This document shows, in pieces, positions 17,639 to 25,485 of a stretch of DNA of 64,000 bases. The notes beneath the pieces were generated by a model. The model had not been told where the DNA came from. It was given only the letters and a program-made list of their open reading frames with translations, and made no database searches. This DNA is from Phenylobacterium aquaticum. Its GTDB lineage: Bacteria; Pseudomonadota; Alphaproteobacteria; Caulobacterales; Caulobacteraceae. Within the stretch, counting starts at the first letter, position 1, and every line of letters starts with the position of its first letter. A program made the translations under genes and the position numbers. The stretch covers positions 37,813-101,812 of the forward strand of contig NZ_JALDPT010000017.1 of NCBI RefSeq assembly GCF_022695515.1, in the 5' to 3' direction.

Positions 17639-17920
17639 CTGGCGCAAGCCGTTGAGTTGGACATGAGCAGCTACTGGTCGCCCAGCGTCGGCAGTTATCT
17701 CGGCCGGGTCACCAAGGCCAGGATCGGCGAGGCCGTGCGGGAGGCGGTGTCGGAAGAGGCGGCGGCCCGGATCGAGGGCCTGAAGAAGCCCGATATGGCG
17801 TCGGAGGCTGAGGCCTTGCTCGCGGGCAAGGGCTGGTTGCCGAGCCTGCTGCGAGCGCCCATCCCGGCGACGGAGACGGTTGATCCGGCGGCTGCGGCGG
17901 AGGCCCGGGCGGCTGCATAG
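17636..17920 (+). pseudogene. 3' part of ParB-like gene beyond an in-frame TAG
   Basis: Reading straight on from the TAG at 17636-17638 in the same frame gives LAQAVELDMSSYWSP and then GRVTKARIGEAVREAV, LKKPDMASEAEALLAGKGWLP. This is the conserved C-terminus of ICE/plasmid ParB-like proteins. No frameshift is needed: a single sense codon has become a stop. The piece could be restarted at TTG 17657 or ATG 17663, but without the N-terminal domains it is unlikely to work. Confidence 0.72.
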
Positions 17921-18318
17921 AACGGGCGCCGCGTCAGCGGTTCCGACCTAGACTTCATGGAGGGCCGCGCGTCGTCAGGCGTGCGGTCTTTCTCTTGTCC
18001 GTGGGCAGGCGTCCTTTGAACGGCGGCGTGGTCGCCACGCCGTTCTCCGCGATGTGTCAGACCGGCCCATGCCGCCTCTCTTGGCGCAAGAAAGCCGAGG
18101 GGTTCGGGCCGTACCGGCCCCGCTGATCGACGCAACGGCGTCGCCGACTTCTTTCCCCTGACGCCTGCGGCGTCATTCCTCGCGCAGCAAACAAGTCGGC
18201 GCCCGCCGTCCTCCGCTGCGCTGCGGGCCTGCGGCTGCATCGCCCAGCGCCCCTCGTCCTGAAGACCGCCATCGAGGCCGCGATGGGCGCGGTCCGAAGA
18301 ACCTCAGGAGACTTCACC
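17921..18318. other. 398-bp intergenic stretch between ParB remnant and DUF736 gene
   Basis: It contains the terminator at 17963-17996 and an imperfect GC-rich inverted repeat near 18018-18045 (GAACGGCG and CGCCGTTC arms). I see no gene or further motif in the rest; the ribosome site CAGGAG for the next gene is at 18305-18310. Confidence 0.5.
17963..17996 (+). terminator. Rho-independent terminator after ParB remnant
   Basis: Arms GGCCGCGCGTC (17963-17973) and GGCGTGCGGTC (17978-17988) pair over 11 bp with three G-U pairs around a GTCA loop and are followed by TTTCTCTT. Confidence 0.7.
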
Positions 18319-18630
18319 ATGGCGACCATCGGCACCTTCACCAAGGACGACGCCGGCAACTACAACGGCGCGATCAAGACCCTGACCCTCAACGTCAAGG
18401 CGGCCACCCTCCGCAAGGTCGAGAAGACCAACGACCAGGCCCCCGACTTCCGCATCTTCTCCGGCCAGACCGAGTTCGGCGCCGCCTGGAAGAAGACCTC
18501 CCGTGAGGACCGGGAATACCTCTCGGTCAAGCTGGACGACCCGAGCTTCCACGCTCCGATCTACGCCAGCCTGGTCGACGCCGACGAGGGCTACAGCTTG
18601 ATCTGGTCGCGCAGCCGCCAGGCCGACTGA
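18319..18630 (+). CDS. DUF736-family ICE protein
   Basis: A 103-residue protein with the family start [16 protein letters not shown] and the block [17 protein letters not shown]736 proteins are common in alphaproteobacterial conjugative elements, usually beside ArdC and ParB genes as here; their function is unknown. ATG 18319 follows CAGGAG at a suitable distance. It is probably co-transcribed with ardC, 74 bases downstream. Confidence 0.9.
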   Translation: MATIGTFTKDDAGNYNGAIKTLTLNVKAATLRKVEKTNDQAPDFRIFSGQTEFGAAWKKTSREDREYLSVKLDDPSFHAPIYASLVDADEGYSLIWSRSRQAD

Positions 18631-18704
18631 CCCACCCGCAGAGCGCCTCGCTGGCTGCCGGCGGGGCGCCGCTTCCCCAAAAATCCATTCGACAGGAGGG
18701 CGCC

Positions 18705-19622
18705 ATGTTGCGCGCATCCGAGACCTCACGCCCCGACGCCAGGCAAGACCTCTACAGCCGGGTAACCAACGCCATCGTCGCCGATCTCGAAAACGGCGTC
18801 CGCCCTTGGACCAAGCCCTGGTCCGCCGAGCATCTCGCCGGGAAGATCAGCCGCCCGCTTCGCTCCACCGGCGAGCCCTACAGCGGCATCAATGTCATCC
18901 TGCTCTGGGCCGAATCCGTCGCCCGAGGCTACACGGCGCCAATCTGGATCACCTTCCGGCAAGCCCTCGCTCTGGGCGGCCACGTCCGCAAGGGCGAGCA
19001 CGGCGCCACGGTGGTCTACGCCAACCGGATCACCCGCACCGAGTCCGGCGATGAGGGCCAGGACGTCGAGCGTCAGATCCCGTTTCTCAAGGCCTACACC
19101 GTCTTCAACGTCGATCAGGTTGAGGGCCTGCCCGCGCACTTCCATGCCGTGGCCGAACCCAAGCTCGACGCCGCGCAGCGGATCGACCACGCCGAGGCCT
19201 TCTTCGCCGCCACCGGCGCCGACATCCGCCACGGCGGCAGCCAGGCCTACTACGCCATGGGCCCCGATCACGTGCAGATGCCGCCCTTCGAGTGCTTCGC
19301 GGACCCGGAGGCCTACTACGCCACCCTGGCCCATGAATGCACCCACTGGACCCGGCACCCGACGCGCCTGGACCGAGACTTCGGCCGCAGCCGCTGGGGC
19401 GACGAGGGTTATGCCCGTGAAGAGCTGGTGGCCGAACTGGGCGCGGCTTTCCTCTGCGCCGACCTGGGTCTGGAGCTTACCCCCCGACCCGACCACGCCA
19501 GCTACATCGCCAACTGGCTGCAGGTCCTGAAGGACGACCGGCGGTTCATCTTCACCGCCGCCGCCCATGCTCAGCGAGCGGCGGACTTTTTGCATCAGTG
19601 GCAGGCCGTGCAGGCGGCGTGA
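18705..19622 (+). CDS. ardC: ArdC-family antirestriction protein, zincin-like
   Basis: A 305-residue protein. The N-terminal ArdC domain (about 14-140), with LENGVRPWTKPW and SGINVILLW, binds single-stranded DNA in characterised relatives. The C-terminal half is a zincin-like metallopeptidase with HECTH (His210, Glu211, His214) and a downstream VAELGAAFL helix. Such proteins protect incoming conjugative DNA from host restriction. Length and motifs are complete. It follows the DUF736 gene on the same strand. Confidence 0.93.
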   Translation: MLRASETSRPDARQDLYSRVTNAIVADLENGVRPWTKPWSAEHLAGKISRPLRSTGEPYSGINVILLWAESVARGYTAPIWITFRQALALGGHVRKGEHGATVVYANRITRTESGDEGQDVERQIPFLKAYTVFNVDQVEGLPAHFHAVAEPKLDAAQRIDHAEAFFAATGADIRHGGSQAYYAMGPDHVQMPPFECFADPEAYYATLAHECTHWTRHPTRLDRDFGRSRWGDEGYAREELVAELGAAFLCADLGLELTPRPDHASYIANWLQVLKDDRRFIFTAAAHAQRAADFLHQWQAVQAA

Positions 19623-19631
19623 ACAGGGAAT

Positions 19632-19653
19632 GGCGGGCGCTCCGGCGCTCGCC
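19632..19653 (+). terminator. Stem-loop after ardC, terminator-like
   Basis: GGCGGGCGC and GCGCTCGCC pair over 9 bp (one G-U) around TCCG, 9 bases after the ardC stop. There is no T-run, so termination is uncertain. Confidence 0.5.
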
Positions 19654-19720
19654 AACTCTGTGATAGAAGGACGGTGGGGTTGATACCGGTCTAGAAGGCG
19701 GCAGCCCCCTTAGGTATCCC

Positions 19721-19776
19721 CACATACCGCGAGACCGGGATACCCCGACACGCCGAGACGACGAAACCGTGATACC
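19721..19776. repeat. Seven tandem degenerate 8-bp iteron-like units
   Basis: The units are CACATACC, GCGAGACC, GGGATACC, CCGACACG, CCGAGACG, ACGAAACC and GTGATACC. Positions 4, 6 and 7 (A, A, C) are constant and position 8 is C or G. The exact 8-bp phase is kept without gaps. An inverted copy of the motif (GGTATCCC) lies just upstream at 19713-19720. A binding array for a replication or partition protein is inferred. Confidence 0.6.
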
Positions 19777-19991
19777 CGCACGGGCCCCAGATCCTTAACA
19801 GCTACAGTATGTTGCCAATTTTCGGGGGTCTGTACGAACCGCCTCGGTATGCGAGCGTGTGTCTTATGCGCGAACTCGAATGTTGAGCTCGTCGGATATG
19901 GTGTCAATTCAAACGCAGATACCGAAACTACGCATTCGACTTGTAAAGCGGCGGGGAGCACGATGATGCCATCGTGAAGGTCACGGGAATA

Positions 19992-20089
19992 GCTGGCGTC
20001 CAAACCCAGCCGAATCCCGAAAAGCCCTCGGTCGTCACGGTTCCTGGGGCAGGTCGATAGCGAAGGGCTCGGCGTCCAAACCCGAGCCC
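19992..20089 (+). repeat. Two hairpins with identical nonamer loop
   Basis: Hairpin 1 is GCTGG-CGTCCAAAC-CCAGC (19992-20010). Hairpin 2 is GGGCTCGG-CGTCCAAAC-CCGAGCCC (20065-20089). The loops are identical while the stems differ but remain fully paired, which suggests a structured RNA or protein-binding element in the leader of the gene at 20117. Confidence 0.55.
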
Positions 20090-20116
20090 GCCTCTATTTC
20101 AGCACTCAGGTGAACC

Positions 20117-20776
20117 ATGGCCCGCGGCAAAGCACGATCCATTCAGAGGCGGCAGCTCGACGCTCGCAAGAAGCTGTGGCCTGAACTGTCAACGGACATG
20201 TTGTGGAGCATGGACAACGAGGGCTGGGTGGCTCTGCCGCGGCTGATGCCCCTAATGATGAGCATCATGGACGACCTCGCCGGTAAGGGCGTCCCGGTCA
20301 GCCGCACCTATCTGGAGCTCTGGTCGAGGGTTCGCATCGAAGAGAACTTCATCGCCCTCAGTCGCCCTGGAGAAATGGCCTTCCACGCGGGATTCGAAGG
20401 ACAGCGAGCAATGCGGACGTGGAAGGACCGCATGCATCGGCTGGCCGATCTGGGCTTCATTGGAGTCATGGGCGGACCGCTCGGGGACTTGTCGTACGCG
20501 GTGATCTACAACCCCTACTACGTCATCAAACGCGCCTACCTTGCCAAGAAGGTGCACGAGAACAAGTGGCAAGCGCTGGCGATCCGAGCCAACGAGGTGA
20601 GCGCCTTCGACCTCGACGACCTCGACGACGCAGGTAACTTCATCACCGACGATGATGATGATGATGCCGCGCCAGCTGCGCCGGCGAACTCGAAGCCTGC
20701 GCCTGGTACGACCCGCAGCCCCGCAAAGCCAGGCGCCTCACGGATCGTTCGGCGAGCGAAGCCGGCGGCGAAATGA
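20117..20776 (+). CDS. Winged-helix-like ICE protein with acidic tract, possible replication/regulatory factor
   Basis: A 219-residue protein. The block GQRAMRTWKDRMHRLADLGFI (residues about 95-115) looks like a winged-helix recognition region and is followed by the conserved-looking YAVIYNPYYVIKR. The C-terminus has a run of Asp residues and then a Pro/Ala/Lys-rich tail. Similar hypothetical proteins occur in alphaproteobacterial plasmids and ICEs. The iteron-like array and hairpins directly upstream make a role in element replication or copy control possible; this is inference. Confidence 0.65.
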   Translation: MARGKARSIQRRQLDARKKLWPELSTDMLWSMDNEGWVALPRLMPLMMSIMDDLAGKGVPVSRTYLELWSRVRIEENFIALSRPGEMAFHAGFEGQRAMRTWKDRMHRLADLGFIGVMGGPLGDLSYAVIYNPYYVIKRAYLAKKVHENKWQALAIRANEVSAFDLDDLDDAGNFITDDDDDDAAPAAPANSKPAPGTTRSPAKPGASRIVRRAKPAAK

Positions 20777-20815
20777 TTATCGATCTCGCCCAGGTGGCCT
20801 GAGGCTCATCGGCAA

Positions 20816-22186
20816 ATGGCGATCACCGAGCTCGACGAGCGCCGCTTCAACGCGCTGGCCGGCTACATCCGCCAGCCGCACATTCTTATGGCGGTTCAGG
20901 AGTACGACTGGCTTGCGACCAAGAGCGAACGGGTCCTTGGCATCCTCACCTGGGATCGCGTTGATTACGACTTTGGCTGGATCGCCCTGGCCCGTGACGA
21001 GACGCTGCGCTACCGAGCCGTCGCCGTGCAGTCGTCCCTGCCGAGCACAGAGGCGGCGCGCAGGGATCTGACCGCCGCAATGGAACGGCTCGAGGCCGAG
21101 GCCGACGAGTCGTTTCATCAGGGTGACGTTGTGACCCCGCCCGTCGACTTCTTCGCCCCGCTGGTGCCGCCCGAGCGATGGCATCCGAATTTTCGGCTAC
21201 TGGTCGATCACCCACGATATTCGCCGGCTCGCGAACTGATCGCCGCGATGATGCGCTATCACGAAGACGCCGACGGCAATTTCATCGAGCAGTTTCAGAC
21301 GACAGGTTTCGATGCGCGGGTGTGGGAGCTCTATCTCTACGCGACATTCACAGAGCTCGGCTTCGCTCTTCAACCCAACCTGCAAGCGCCGGACTTCATC
21401 CTGTCCAGTATGGCTGGTGCATTCGGCGTAGAGGCAACGTCGTCAAACCCGTCCCAAGGTCTGGCCCCTGAGGTGCCTCAGACGCTGGACGCGACCCGCG
21501 CCTATCTCGAAAACTACGTCCCGATTAAACTCGCGACGGCGCTGAAGAAGAAGCTCAACAAACGAAGGCCGTACTGGACAATCCCGGAGATGCGCGGCCT
21601 GCCGTTCGTCATCGCTCTGCAGGACTTTCATGCACCGGGGTGGATGCGGACCATCGTGCCTGCCGCCACCGAATACGTCTTCGGCGTGCGGCACTGGATC
21701 GAGGAAGGTCAGCGCAGAATCGCTTGGATAGGCGAGCATCGATACGAGAACCGCGCGGAGCCGTCGGGGTTCTTTCGACTGCCGAACAGCGAACACGTCA
21801 GCGCCGTGCTGGTGAATCCTCAGGGCACGCTGGTAAAATTCAACCGGCTGGGCTTCCTCGCTGGGTTCGGAGACCGCCGTATCCAAATGGTCCGGACTGG
21901 CTTGCGGCGCTACGACAACGATCCGGTCGATCCGCGCCCGCGACCTTTCAGCGACGAGGTCCACCGGGCCGACTATCGCGAGAGCTGGATCGAGGGCGCC
22001 GTCGTCCTTCATAACCCGAACGCCGCCGTTCCACTCGATCCGTCGCTTCTTCCTGGAGCCACCCACGAGTTCCTAGAACCCGATGGCCGGATCATGAGCC
22101 TTCTTCCTCCCGATCCCCCGCCCTACATGGCGCAGACCATTATCGCTCTCGACGATGACCCGTCTGTGGGGCCGGAAGACACCTAG
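20816..22186 (+). CDS. Putative PD-(D/E)xK-like protein of unknown function
   Basis: A 456-residue soluble protein. The middle part VWELYLYATFTELGF, then PDFILSS and FGVEATSSNPS, follows the layout of a restriction-endonuclease-like core (helix with Glu, Asp strand, Glu strand), but the canonical Lys is replaced (EAT instead of ExK), so activity is doubtful. No other domain is recognised. It starts 39 bases after the previous gene and ends upstream of the oriT region. Confidence 0.6.
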   Translation: MAITELDERRFNALAGYIRQPHILMAVQEYDWLATKSERVLGILTWDRVDYDFGWIALARDETLRYRAVAVQSSLPSTEAARRDLTAAMERLEAEADESFHQGDVVTPPVDFFAPLVPPERWHPNFRLLVDHPRYSPARELIAAMMRYHEDADGNFIEQFQTTGFDARVWELYLYATFTELGFALQPNLQAPDFILSSMAGAFGVEATSSNPSQGLAPEVPQTLDATRAYLENYVPIKLATALKKKLNKRRPYWTIPEMRGLPFVIALQDFHAPGWMRTIVPAATEYVFGVRHWIEEGQRRIAWIGEHRYENRAEPSGFFRLPNSEHVSAVLVNPQGTLVKFNRLGFLAGFGDRRIQMVRTGLRRYDNDPVDPRPRPFSDEVHRADYRESWIEGAVVLHNPNAAVPLDPSLLPGATHEFLEPDGRIMSLLPPDPPPYMAQTIIALDDDPSVGPEDT

Positions 22187-22358
22187 ATCGAAAGTCCGAA
22201 TCTGGCCCGGCTGGGGCGGCCCGAAGGGGCGGCGGGCGAGCGGGCGCGGGGCGTAGGCTTACGCATCGCGCGCGCCGAGGGGAGGGGCCAGTCTGAGTTC
22301 GTCGTTGTCTAGGGCAGGATAGCCTTCGCGGCGGCGGATCACTACGTGGAGCGGCCCG
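22187..22358. other. oriT: Predicted origin of transfer (oriT) with RP4-like nick sequence
   Basis: On the minus strand, 22322-22312 reads CTATCCTGCCC, identical to the RP4 (IncP) nick region, with cleavage expected between G (22315) and C (22314). An inverted repeat GCGTA-GGCT-TACGC lies at 22251-22264. The region directly precedes mobC and the relaxase gene, the usual oriT position. Relaxase compatibility is inferred. Confidence 0.65.
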
Positions 22359-22874
22359 GTGGCCAATCTCAGTCTTCGGGTGCCTGACGAGTTGCTGGCC
22401 CGGTTCGATGCCGCCGCCGGCGGGCAGGGTGGTCGTGCGCCGACTTTGCGCCGGCTCATGGACCAGGCGGCAGCCGGGCTTTCAGCGCCGGGCGAGCGGC
22501 TTCCGACACGTCCCCTGAAGCTGACGGTTCGCCTTACTGCTGAGGACGGGGAGGGTCTGGCGCGCGAAGCGGCCGGCATGGCGCTCACCCCGAACGGCTG
22601 GGTGGCCGCGCTCATCCGCCACCGCCTTCACGGCAAGCCGACCTTTTGCTCCGGTGAGACGGTCGCCCTGCTGGCGATCCAGGGCGAGGTGCGGCGGATC
22701 GGTGTGAACGTGAACCAGATCGCCCGGGCCCTGAACACCGCCGTCATGGAGGGCAAGGTGCTCGAGCTGGAGATCGCCTATCTCGACGCTCTGAGGACAG
22801 AACTACGTGCGCACATGTTCACACTGCGCGAGGCGTTCGAGGGCAATCTCGCTTACTGGGCGGTTGAGCCGTGA
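22359..22874 (+). CDS. mobC: MobC-type relaxosome accessory protein
   Basis: A 171-residue DNA-binding accessory factor that helps the relaxase open oriT. The N-terminus (ANLSLRVPDELLARFD) looks like a ribbon-helix-helix. The C-terminal part, with LLAIQGEVRRIGVNVNQIAR, is the hallmark of the MobC family. The start is GTG, and the stop overlaps the relaxase start as GTGA, so the two are translationally coupled. Confidence 0.88.
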   Translation: MANLSLRVPDELLARFDAAAGGQGGRAPTLRRLMDQAAAGLSAPGERLPTRPLKLTVRLTAEDGEGLAREAAGMALTPNGWVAALIRHRLHGKPTFCSGETVALLAIQGEVRRIGVNVNQIARALNTAVMEGKVLELEIAYLDALRTELRAHMFTLREAFEGNLAYWAVEP

Positions 22875-23899
22875 CTGACTTCCAGATGGTCCAGGGTTTC
22901 GAGGACGTCTGGCGCCCACCCGTCCGGCAGCGGATCGTGCGGCCCCGCACCGTGCTGCGGCCGCCGCTAGATTCGGGCGAGGGCGCTAGGGCGCGTCTGG
23001 AGCGGGTCGCCGCCCGCGCCCCCGAAGTGATGGTCAAGGTCACCGGCCGCACACGGGACGGCGCCCATCTTCGCGCGCACCTGGAATACATCTCGCGCAT
23101 CGGCCAGCTGGAGCTTGAGGGCGCCGATGGCGCCCTGATCGTCAGCCGCCGCGACGTTGCGGATCTGGCGGACGAATGGGCCGGGGCGGCGCTCGCTGAC
23201 AGATCCCGCCGCAAAAACTCGCCGGTCAGCCACTCCGTCATCCTGTCCATGCCGGCTGGTACGAGCGAGATCGCGGTGCGGGACGCCGCCCGATCCTTTG
23301 CGGCTGACATGTTCGCAGGCCGGCATGACTACGTGTTCACACTGCATACCGACACGCCACGTCCACATGTTCACCTGTCCATCTGTTCGCGTAGCCACGC
23401 GGGCGAGCGGCTCAATCCGAAGAAGGCCGACCTGGAACTCTGGCGCCAGACCTTTGCGCAGGCGCTTCGCGACCGCGGGGTCGAAGCTGAGGCGACGCCG
23501 AGACGCGCGCGCGGCGTCACCCGCAAGGCCGAGCGGACATCGCTGCGGAAGATCCGAGACCGGGAAGTGGCGGGGGAGGGGCCCATGGGGCGCGTCCGCC
23601 GTTCGGCGTATCGTGAGGCGGCGGGCGCCGCCTTCCAGGGACGGACCGAGCGGACCCCCTGGGAGCAGAGGATCGTCGCCCGGCAACAAGCTATTCGCGA
23701 GCTGTACCTTACGCAGGCCAGGCTGCTTGGCCGCTCAGGCGATCCGGCCGATCGAGCCCTGGGCGCAAAGGTGGAGGCGTTCGTTCGAAGCATGCCCCAA
23801 CCCGATACGCAGCGCTTGGCGTTAGCGCGGGAACTTCGGGCGGCGAACGAAGCGATGCGGAATCGCAATCTTGGCGAAGATCGGGAGCGGCCACGATAA
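22871..23899 (+). CDS. MobA/VirD2-like relaxase
   Basis: A 342-residue relaxase that nicks oriT and stays attached to the transferred strand. The metal-binding motif HTDTPRPHVHLSI (His159, His166, His168) and the preceding block NSPVSHSVILSMPAG are typical. Tyr73, in HLEYISR, is a candidate for the catalytic tyrosine region. The C-terminus is Arg-rich and lacks helicase or primase domains. It starts at GTG overlapping mobC. Confidence 0.9.
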   Translation: MTDFQMVQGFEDVWRPPVRQRIVRPRTVLRPPLDSGEGARARLERVAARAPEVMVKVTGRTRDGAHLRAHLEYISRIGQLELEGADGALIVSRRDVADLADEWAGAALADRSRRKNSPVSHSVILSMPAGTSEIAVRDAARSFAADMFAGRHDYVFTLHTDTPRPHVHLSICSRSHAGERLNPKKADLELWRQTFAQALRDRGVEAEATPRRARGVTRKAERTSLRKIRDREVAGEGPMGRVRRSAYREAAGAAFQGRTERTPWEQRIVARQQAIRELYLTQARLLGRSGDPADRALGAKVEAFVRSMPQPDTQRLALARELRAANEAMRNRNLGEDRERPR

Positions 23900-24011
23900 C
23901 CTATATATGATTGGAACTGCGGATGTAGATAACCCACAGATTATTGCGTGTTTGTATTTTGATCACCTATGAATTATAGAATGATCAGAATTAGATAATG
24001 AATGGGTTATC

Positions 24012-24473
24012 ATGCCCGCGACTGATAGAGCGGCCCGAGCGCTTGATATGCGGCTCGGCTTGGTGCGGAACTGGTCGGTCGCCAGGCCGCCTCGCGGCTG
24101 GCTGCGCGCCATTCGCGATGCGCTTGGCCTAACCACGAAGCAGTTCGCTAGACGTCTCGGCGTAAGCCAGCCGCGCGTTGTGGCCCTGGAAAAGGGCGAG
24201 GTGGATGAGACGGTCACTCTGGCGACCCTGCGGCGCGCCGCCGAGGCGCTGGATTGCCAACTCGTCTACGTGATGGTGCCGAACCGACCGCTCGTCGAGA
24301 TGCTCCGGGAGCGCGCGGAGGCTAAGGCCGACGAGCAACTTGAGAGCGTTGGCCACACCATGCGCCTGGAGAACCAGGCGCTCACGGCCGGCGATCAGCG
24401 GCGACAGCGCGAGGTGCTCATCGACCAACTGCTGCGCGGGAACCTGCACCGCCTGTGGGACGAGCCCGCGTGA
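24012..24473 (+). CDS. mmpA: Mobile mystery protein A (XRE helix-turn-helix)
   Basis: A 153-residue protein with a central helix-turn-helix (LRAIRDALGLTTKQFARRLG, then VSQPRVVALEKGE) and the family context VTLATLRRAAEALDCQLVYVMVP. It is the presumed antitoxin/regulator of the Fic partner encoded next, whose GTG overlaps this stop. The 112 bases upstream are AT-rich and probably contain the promoter. Confidence 0.87.
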   Translation: MPATDRAARALDMRLGLVRNWSVARPPRGWLRAIRDALGLTTKQFARRLGVSQPRVVALEKGEVDETVTLATLRRAAEALDCQLVYVMVPNRPLVEMLRERAEAKADEQLESVGHTMRLENQALTAGDQRRQREVLIDQLLRGNLHRLWDEPA

Positions 24474-25063
24474 CCGACCCGCTCTTCGATGCGGACGATG
24501 AGGCCAACACGCCGCTCACGCCTGAGGGGCGCCAGGGTCTGCTGCCGACCTACATCACGACGCGGGCGGAACTGAACGAAGCCGAGCAAGAGAACATCGC
24601 CGAGGCGGACCGCTGGGCGTTTTCCCGCAAGCGCGGCGATGTTGTGGACGTCGACTTCCTGATGGCCCTGCATCGCCGCATGCTGCGGAAGGTCTGGCGA
24701 TGGGCCGGCGCCCAGCGGACGACCGAGCTCAACATCGGCGTCGCGCCGCACCAGATTGCGGTCGATCTCCACGCCCTGGTTGGCGACGTCCGCTACTGGA
24801 TCGACCACAAGACCTTCACCCCGGATGAGATCGCCGTGCGCTTCCACCACCGCCTTGTCGCCATCCATCCGTTCCCGAACGGCAATGGACGTCACGCGCG
24901 CTTGGCCGCCGACCTGCTCATCAGGCAACTGGGCGGGCAGCGGTTCAGCTGGGGCCGGGCGAACCTGGTGGAAGCGGCCCAGACCCGCCGGGACTATGTC
25001 CGGGCGCTGCAGGCCGCCGACGCCCACGACATCGCGCCGCTTCTGGCGTTCGCCCGCAGCTAG
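24470..25063 (+). CDS. mmpB: Mobile mystery protein B (Fic-domain protein)
   Basis: A 197-residue Fic protein. The catalytic loop HPFPNGNGRHAR (133-144) is complete, so transfer of AMP or another phosphate-containing group to a target is possible. The N-terminus (LTPEGRQGLLPTYITTRAELNEAE) is typical of the mmpB family. GTG 24470 is preferred because it overlaps the mmpA stop. With mmpA it forms a pair often carried by mobile elements, probably a toxin-antitoxin or addiction unit. Confidence 0.88.
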   Translation: MTDPLFDADDEANTPLTPEGRQGLLPTYITTRAELNEAEQENIAEADRWAFSRKRGDVVDVDFLMALHRRMLRKVWRWAGAQRTTELNIGVAPHQIAVDLHALVGDVRYWIDHKTFTPDEIAVRFHHRLVAIHPFPNGNGRHARLAADLLIRQLGGQRFSWGRANLVEAAQTRRDYVRALQAADAHDIAPLLAFARS

Positions 25064-25068
25064 CGCCC

Positions 25069-25086
25069 CCCGCCGTCGACGGCGGG
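25069..25086. terminator. Perfect 18-bp palindrome after mmpB
   Basis: CCCGCCGTCGACGGCGGG lies 6 bases after the mmpB stop and can form a stem-loop. There is no T-run, so a terminator function is only likely. Confidence 0.5.
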
Positions 25087-25192
25087 TAGACTTACGCCTT
25101 TCCCGCCGAGGCCGCGCCTGGATAGGTGAGTCGCATGCCGTTCTCGCTTCGCGCAGTTGCGGACCCTGATCGGACGGCCAGGAGGATTTGCG

Positions 25193-25453
25193 ATGTTCGA
25201 AGGCGCTCCCATGCCGCCCCGCCTGCTCCGGACGTCGGAAGCAGGGCGTTTCCTCGGCCTGTCGGGCCGCACGCTCGAGAAGCATCGAACCTACGGGACG
25301 GGGCCCACTTATCGGAAGATCGGCGGACGCGTGGTCTACGCCATCGACGACCTGCAGAGATGGGCTGATCGCGGGGCTAAAAGCTCAACCTCCGATCCCG
25401 GCCAGGGCCGCGTCCTGCCGGCTCGTCCCCAGGAATCTCGCGCCTTCGGCTGA
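25193..25453 (+). CDS. AlpA/excisionase-like helix-turn-helix protein
   Basis: An 86-residue protein with the MerR-like fold of excisionases (LLRTSEAGRFLGLSGRTLEKHR, then GPTYRKIGGRVVYAIDDLQRWAD). It may regulate excision or the neighbouring partition genes. The ATG follows AGGAGG (25181-25186). It converges with the ribbon-helix-helix gene. Confidence 0.85.
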   Translation: MFEGAPMPPRLLRTSEAGRFLGLSGRTLEKHRTYGTGPTYRKIGGRVVYAIDDLQRWADRGAKSSTSDPGQGRVLPARPQESRAFG

Positions 25454-25485
25454 CGCGTGCGCCCGTCGGCAGTCGGCAGTCGCCC

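Larger units (their letters stand above)
19623..20116. other. 494-bp non-coding region with hairpins and iteron-like array
   Basis: No convincing gene. It holds a stem-loop at 19632-19653, the 8-bp tandem units at 19721-19776 and two hairpins with the same loop at 19992-20089. It is more AT-rich than its neighbours (for example 19801-19930), as expected for a replication, partition or strong regulatory region of the element. Confidence 0.6.
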
